A stretch of DNA of 10,772 nt. Source: Tritrichomonas foetus. Taxonomy: Eukaryota > Parabasalia > Tritrichomonadida > Tritrichomonadidae. Made by a program: the position numbers and the translations under genes. The notes under the pieces are model-generated. The model searched no databases and was not told where the DNA came from. It saw nothing but the letters and a program-made list of their open reading frames with translations. Every line of letters starts with the position of its first letter. Position 1 is the stretch's first letter. Below are positions 7,342 through 10,772 of this stretch, piece after piece. The DNA lies in assembly GCA_001839685.1 (NCBI GenBank), contig MLAK01000110.1:1-10772 (forward strand), read 5' to 3'.

Positions 7342-8991
7342 ATGAATAATGATGATTTCGACTTCAATCTTGACGGCGGAGGTGGTTTTGGAGATGATCC
7401 ACAATTCGATATGAGCCAATATATGAGTCAGCAAGCAAATACAAATTTTCAGCCCGCTTCGACTTTACAACAAAATCAATTTTTTTCGAGCGTCCAATCG
7501 CCAAATTTGGAAGCACCTTTGGACAATACGTCTGATCCAAATTTTCAGAATCAAGGAGGACCGAACGTCAATTCGAATTCAGGAATTACCTCGCCGTTTT
7601 TCTCTGACAGTTCATCATTTCGTCCAATATTCCAAAATAATTTCACTCCGAGTCAAAACACAGGCCAAAATTATAGCCATGCCGAACGCAGAAATAGTAG
7701 TACTATACAGCAGACGATCTACAGAAAGGCCAAATGGACGCCCGATGAAGATAATTTATTGAAAATGCTAGTGAAAAAAGAAGGAACGAATAACTGGAGT
7801 TTAATCGCACAGTCAATAAACGGTCGTACCGGCAAACAATGTCGCGAGCGCTGGTTGAATCAGCTTCGGCCTGAATTAACAAAAAATAATTGGACGCCTC
7901 AAGAAGATGCAATTTTGATTCATCAGCAGCAGATCCATGGAAATATGTGGACAAAAATTGCACAATATTTACCGGGTAGATCTCCCAATAACGTGAAAAA
8001 TCGATGGAGTTGGATTTCACGCCACCATACTGCTGCATCACTTTTTGCACAAATGATTCCCTCTAATTTTTCAGCTGGACAAAATCCAAATCAAAACCAG
8101 CAACAAATTGACAATGATGAAGTTACTTCGCCTTTGCATTCTCATAGTCACAGCACAAGCATGAGTCCGAATAGCATGGGATTTAACATTGAACAGCAAC
8201 ATTTAATGCCGCCAATGATAGGAATGCTTCAAACAGCTCCGCCTGAACTCCAATGGGGAACTGGACACTATAATAATGGAATGAATCGATTTTCTTCTTC
8301 ACAAAATGAGTTGGCATTGAATAATATGAGAAGATTAGCATTTTCTGATCCGAATGATCCTTTACATGGTTCAGCACCACTTTCTGCAATGAGTACAACA
8401 AGTTCATTTAATGAACCAGTCTCATTTAATGAAAATGAAAACGAAATACAAATGGGTAACAATTTTACTCCAAACTTCATCAGCAGCAATAACAGCATGA
8501 ATAATATAAGCAACATTAACAACAACTTGAATTCAAATATAAATAATGGTATGAATGCGAATATGAATAATAATATAAATATGATGAATATGAGTAATAT
8601 GAGTGGAAGTTTTGGCGCACCAATGGGAAACGGATTAAATAATAATTTTAACATGAACATGAATCCAAACATGAATATGAACAATAACTTTAACAACAGC
8701 ATGCCTAATCAGAACCAGTTTATCAACAATAACAATCCTATGAATATGAATATCAATTCAAATATGAATCAAAATATGAGTGTAAATCAAAATATAAATG
8801 TGAATCAGAATGATGTAAAGCCGGTGAATAATCCAAGTAATGTGAATAATCTGAATTCAGGAAATACTGAAATTAATGATAATGAAGCATTTGAGAATAA
8901 TGAAGATTTTGAATTTGATTTCAATACAATTGCAGGAAATACAGAAACCGGAACTGATGAATTTAATCCATTTGACTTCCAGTGGAAATGA
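7342..8991 (+). CDS. R2R3 Myb-type transcription factor, 549 aa
   Basis: This is a sequence-specific DNA-binding protein, expected in the nucleus. The start is the first ATG after an in-frame TAA 21 bases upstream. Two Myb repeats are complete. R2 spans about residues 130-176 with W132, W152 and W171, and recognition helix TGKQCRERWLNQL. R3 spans about 182-228 with W184, W203 and W222, and recognition helix SPNNVKNRWSWI. Trp spacing is 18-19 residues, as in c-Myb R2R3. No third repeat is present. Residues 1-129 are Asn/Gln/Ser-rich and begin with an acidic-aromatic patch (DDFDFNLDG). Residues 230-372 are Gln/Ser/Pro/His-containing linker. Residues 373-510 are Asn/Met-rich low complexity. The C-terminus (about 513-549) is acidic and aromatic, with EDFEFDFNT and DEFNPFDFQW. 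Such patches are typical of activation domains, so an activator role is plausible. In Trichomonas, R2R3 Myb proteins regulate adhesin genes and bind core promoter motifs; target genes here cannot be deduced. It is divergent from the tRNA gene and convergent with the membrane-protein gene. Confidence 0.95.
   Translation: MNNDDFDFNLDGGGGFGDDPQFDMSQYMSQQANTNFQPASTLQQNQFFSSVQSPNLEAPLDNTSDPNFQNQGGPNVNSNSGITSPFFSDSSSFRPIFQNNFTPSQNTGQNYSHAERRNSSTIQQTIYRKAKWTPDEDNLLKMLVKKEGTNNWSLIAQSINGRTGKQCRERWLNQLRPELTKNNWTPQEDAILIHQQQIHGNMWTKIAQYLPGRSPNNVKNRWSWISRHHTAASLFAQMIPSNFSAGQNPNQNQQQIDNDEVTSPLHSHSHSTSMSPNSMGFNIEQQHLMPPMIGMLQTAPPELQWGTGHYNNGMNRFSSSQNELALNNMRRLAFSDPNDPLHGSAPLSAMSTTSSFNEPVSFNENENEIQMGNNFTPNFISSNNSMNNISNINNNLNSNINNGMNANMNNNINMMNMSNMSGSFGAPMGNGLNNNFNMNMNPNMNMNNNFNNSMPNQNQFINNNNPMNMNINSNMNQNMSVNQNINVNQNDVKPVNNPSNVNNLNSGNTEINDNEAFENNEDFEFDFNTIAGNTETGTDEFNPFDFQWK
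8482..8814 (+). repeat. Low-complexity Asn/Met-rich coding repeat
   Basis: Within the Myb gene, residues about 381-491 are built mostly from Asn with regularly placed Met, Ile, Ser and Phe (for example NMNMNPNMNMNNNF). At DNA level this is a degenerate array of AAT/AAC codons mixed with ATG, with recurring AATATGAAT and AACATGAAT blocks. The mix of AAT and AAC argues for an old, selected low-complexity tract over a fresh microsatellite. The region would be disordered and resembles prion-like domains in composition. Confidence 0.85.
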
Positions 8992-9047
8992 ACTTTTTTA
9001 GAATTCTAATTGTTTTATGTATATTATATAAAGGAAAAATATTTTTT

Positions 9048-9053
9048 AATAAA
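9048..9053 (+). terminator. Candidate poly(A) signal of the Myb gene
   Basis: AATAAA lies 57 bases after the Myb stop and contains TAAA, the core of the trichomonad signal. The Myb stop is TGAA, so it cannot itself supply TAAA. A second AATAAA follows at 9081-9086. Support is by position and motif only. Confidence 0.35.
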
Positions 9054-9140
9054 TGTAGTTTATTAGATAGTATATTTCATAATAAATTCTATTAATTTGC
9101 TAAGCCCAAAATCCGTTAATATTATATCATTGCTCCGAGA

Positions 9141-9157
9141 CAATTCAAATCGAATTG
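9141..9157. repeat. Small inverted repeat between convergent genes
   Basis: CAATTC and GAATTG form a perfect 6-bp stem around a 5-nt loop. It lies roughly midway between the two converging 3' ends. It is short and AT-rich, so it may be chance. Confidence 0.3.
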
Positions 9158-9314
9158 CTGTTTAAAAAATGAATATTGTAATATCCTCAAAAGTCATGAC
9201 AAAAATGAATCATCATATTTCGTAAGATAAAAATAAAAGCGCATAAAAAAATTGATTTTCATCTGACGATTGGATCGAATGGAATAAGAAAGGAAGATAC
9301 ACAGACAAAAGAAT

Positions 9315-10565
9315 TCAAGATTTTGCATTCACTTCATTCAGAACTGTCTTCAATAATGTTTTTTCTGGTACAACATATACAACATCAGATGGATTGTAGT
9401 CATTTTGAGGATAACCTTCAACAAAATCTTCAATATCAAATTCATCTTTAAGCTCCTTAAGTGAATAATGACCTGCGTCACTACCTGATGCAGAATTTTC
9501 AGAATTATATGCATCAATTTGAATTTGTTCAGGTGTTGGTGGTCGAGATAATTCTGTTTCACTTCCAGTATCAGCTGTTTCATATCTTGTTGGTATTCTA
9601 CCTCTGTTATGTCTCTTAATGACTTGAACAATAACAGCTAAAACTGCTGCAAAGCCACCCAGCCCACCAATTGAACCTAGAATGATTATCATCATATTTG
9701 CAGATTTGTTATGAATACCTTCAGTAAGCACAAATGAAGTTTTTGAGTCATTTAGAAGACCATTTATTTTAACTGATGATAATGGAGTATAACTAGTATT
9801 AGATAGTATTTTTATGTATTCAAAATTTTCATCGAAATTAAAATTATTTATCATAATAATTGAATGTTCTTCTTGTCTTTGAGTAAAAGTCGATTCACCT
9901 GCTTTCAGTTCATGTTGAAAAGTGTTATTTTTGGAAAGAAAAGAAATTGTTTTCGACCTGGATAAATTTGATTCGATCGTAAAACTGATTGGAAGACCTG
10001 CACCATTGAAAAAGCAGAAATTGTTGTTATTTTCAGAAGCTTTCAGACTTTTTTGTTGGTGATTTTTTCCTTCGGTTTTTTTGTTGTCTTTCTTTTGATT
10101 TTTCTCGATTGAATTATCGAAAAGGACAAAATTTTCAGGATTTTTGCTATTGTTAGTATTATTTCCTTTTGATAGAACAACTGGCATTAAATTGATATTT
10201 TGGACATATTTCAGTTCACATTCAGGCGGGTAAGTTGCCCAAGAAAACGAAGCGGTTGTTGGTATTTCTGCACTTATTTCGACTTTTCCTGTGGCGCCGC
10301 TTGAAAAAACGCCGATGATAGATTTACTCGATTCATCTTCCCATTTGTATGTCTTCTCAAAAGTTTGATTCATTTCTGGCTGATAGAATGAATACTTGAG
10401 AACACAGAAGCGCCACTGACGGAGAAGAAGAAGAGAATATGGCTGGTCGTAATTAACAACGTAAGTAAATCCTTTTGCCATTGATAGAGTCAAATCGCCA
10501 AATGGGTCGTTTGTGCTGTCAAAATTTGTCGAAAAAGCTGCGAGAAGAGAAAGCAAATGCAACAT
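9315..10565 (-). CDS. Type I single-pass membrane glycoprotein, 416 aa, unknown family
   Basis: I do not recognise the family. The first in-frame ATG is at 10565; four codons further upstream are open but start with TTG after an in-frame TAA, so they are not used here. Residues 1-12 (MLHLLSLLAAFS) look like a short signal peptide. The ectodomain runs to about 290 with three Cys (54, 116, 184) and about eight N-glycosylation sequons (N66, N135, N138, N200, N213, N256, N272, N286). A Lys/Asn-rich low-complexity insert at about 133-182 splits it into two parts that look beta-rich. One transmembrane helix lies at about 291-316 and contains overlapping GxxxG motifs (GSIGGLGGF). It is followed by KRHNRGR, a normal stop-transfer signal, which gives outside-to-inside orientation. 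The cytoplasmic tail of about 100 residues is acidic, with RPPTP and several Tyr residues, but has no canonical YxxPhi, NPxY or acidic dileucine motif. The location is probably plasma membrane or endomembrane. Adhesion, receptor or sorting roles are possible but unproven. Confidence 0.88.
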   Translation of the reverse strand: MLHLLSLLAAFSTNFDSTNDPFGDLTLSMAKGFTYVVNYDQPYSLLLLRQWRFCVLKYSFYQPEMNQTFEKTYKWEDESSKSIIGVFSSGATGKVEISAEIPTTASFSWATYPPECELKYVQNINLMPVVLSKGNNTNNSKNPENFVLFDNSIEKNQKKDNKKTEGKNHQQKSLKASENNNNFCFFNGAGLPISFTIESNLSRSKTISFLSKNNTFQHELKAGESTFTQRQEEHSIIMINNFNFDENFEYIKILSNTSYTPLSSVKINGLLNDSKTSFVLTEGIHNKSANMMIIILGSIGGLGGFAAVLAVIVQVIKRHNRGRIPTRYETADTGSETELSRPPTPEQIQIDAYNSENSASGSDAGHYSLKELKDEFDIEDFVEGYPQNDYNPSDVVYVVPEKTLLKTVLNEVNAKS

Positions 10566-10772
10566 CAAAATTTTCAATTAGAATTGATGAACTTTTTGTG
10601 TTATTACTTGTGCAATATTTCAATATTAAATGGCTCAGTAAATTTCCTAATTCAATTGAAAGAATTTTATTCAATAAAGCTTGTGAATTTTTTGTTCCTT
10701 TTGATTAAAAAAGGTAAGTCTTTTAAAATTTTCACAGATGTATACAAACCAAATAGTCTTAACGTACGAAAT
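10566..10772. other. Upstream region of the membrane-protein gene and window edge
   Basis: This is AT-rich sequence that should contain the minus-strand promoter of the membrane-protein gene. TCATCAATTC-like bases sit about 20 nt before its ATG and are a weak initiator candidate. A plus-strand frame starting with ATG at 10587 stays open to the edge (62 codons), but its composition is unremarkable and its ATG lies only 21 bases from the opposing one, so I do not call it a gene. Confidence 0.5.

Larger units (their letters stand above)
8992..9314. other. Convergent intergenic spacer
   Basis: These 323 AT-rich bases hold the 3' ends of the Myb gene (plus) and the membrane-protein gene (minus). 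AATAAA occurs on the plus strand at 9048-9053 and 9081-9086, which could direct Myb mRNA 3' processing. A small inverted repeat lies at 9141-9157. ATGATGA occurs on the minus strand near 9206-9212 and CTGA on the plus strand near 9263, but they do not combine into a C/D snoRNA. No gene is seen. Confidence 0.6.

Noticed and set aside
7118..7345. 75-codon plus-strand open frame whose TGA overlaps the Myb ATG (ATGA)
   Set aside because: It has no recognisable motif, and its Ile/Phe/Asn-rich composition is as expected of AT-rich spacer. Overlap coupling of this kind is a bacterial feature. Trichomonad 5' UTRs are usually very short, so the frame is unlikely even to be transcribed with Myb.
7703..8702. 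Minus-strand open frames inside the Myb gene, including a very hydrophobic 144-codon one
   Set aside because: The hydrophobic runs (Leu, Ile, Phe) are the complement of the Asn/Met codon repeat, not a membrane protein.
9200..9268. ATGATGA on the minus strand and CTGA on the plus strand in the convergent spacer
   Set aside because: The two boxes are on opposite strands, so they cannot form one snoRNA.
9350..9631. 93-codon minus-strand frame inside the membrane-protein gene
   Set aside because: It lies out of frame within the well-supported gene and shows no features of its own.

Overview
The window looks like nuclear DNA from an AT-rich, intron-poor protist. A trichomonad (Tritrichomonas/Trichomonas type) fits best. 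The reasons are a very long intronless coiled-coil gene of the kind often auto-named 'viral A-type inclusion protein' in those genomes, a two-repeat Myb regulator with Asn-rich tails, short AT-rich intergenic spaces, and a eukaryotic tRNA gene with internal A and B boxes and an oligo-T Pol III stop. No bacterial operons, Shine-Dalgarno sites, CRISPR arrays, transposase genes or viral genes are visible. The organism is an inference, not a match to a reference.

Layout from left to right. Positions 1-92 are AT-rich spacer. Positions 93-355 (minus) hold a coding-like tail that appears to be the broken 3' end of the next gene. Positions 356-6397 (minus) encode a 2013-residue coiled-coil rod protein. 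Positions 6575-6669 (minus) hold a tRNA gene that is about 22-24 nt too long and probably contains an intron. A 672-bp AT-rich stretch follows, serving as upstream region for both the tRNA and the next gene. Positions 7342-8991 (plus) encode a 549-residue R2R3 Myb protein with acidic-aromatic ends and an Asn/Met-rich tail. A 323-bp convergent spacer separates it from 9315-10565 (minus), which encodes an unrecognised 416-residue type I membrane glycoprotein. The last 207 bases hold no convincing gene.

The three proteins (structural or tethering rod, transcription factor, surface or endomembrane protein) show no sign of being one system. Orientation and spacing suggest independently transcribed neighbours. 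The most useful leads are the stop and frameshift at the 3' end of the rod gene, the interrupted tRNA whose anticodon depends on where the intron is cut, the Pro-free stretch of about 940 residues with recurrent punctuation motifs in the rod, and the orphan membrane protein. I found no strong evidence for a new multi-gene system.
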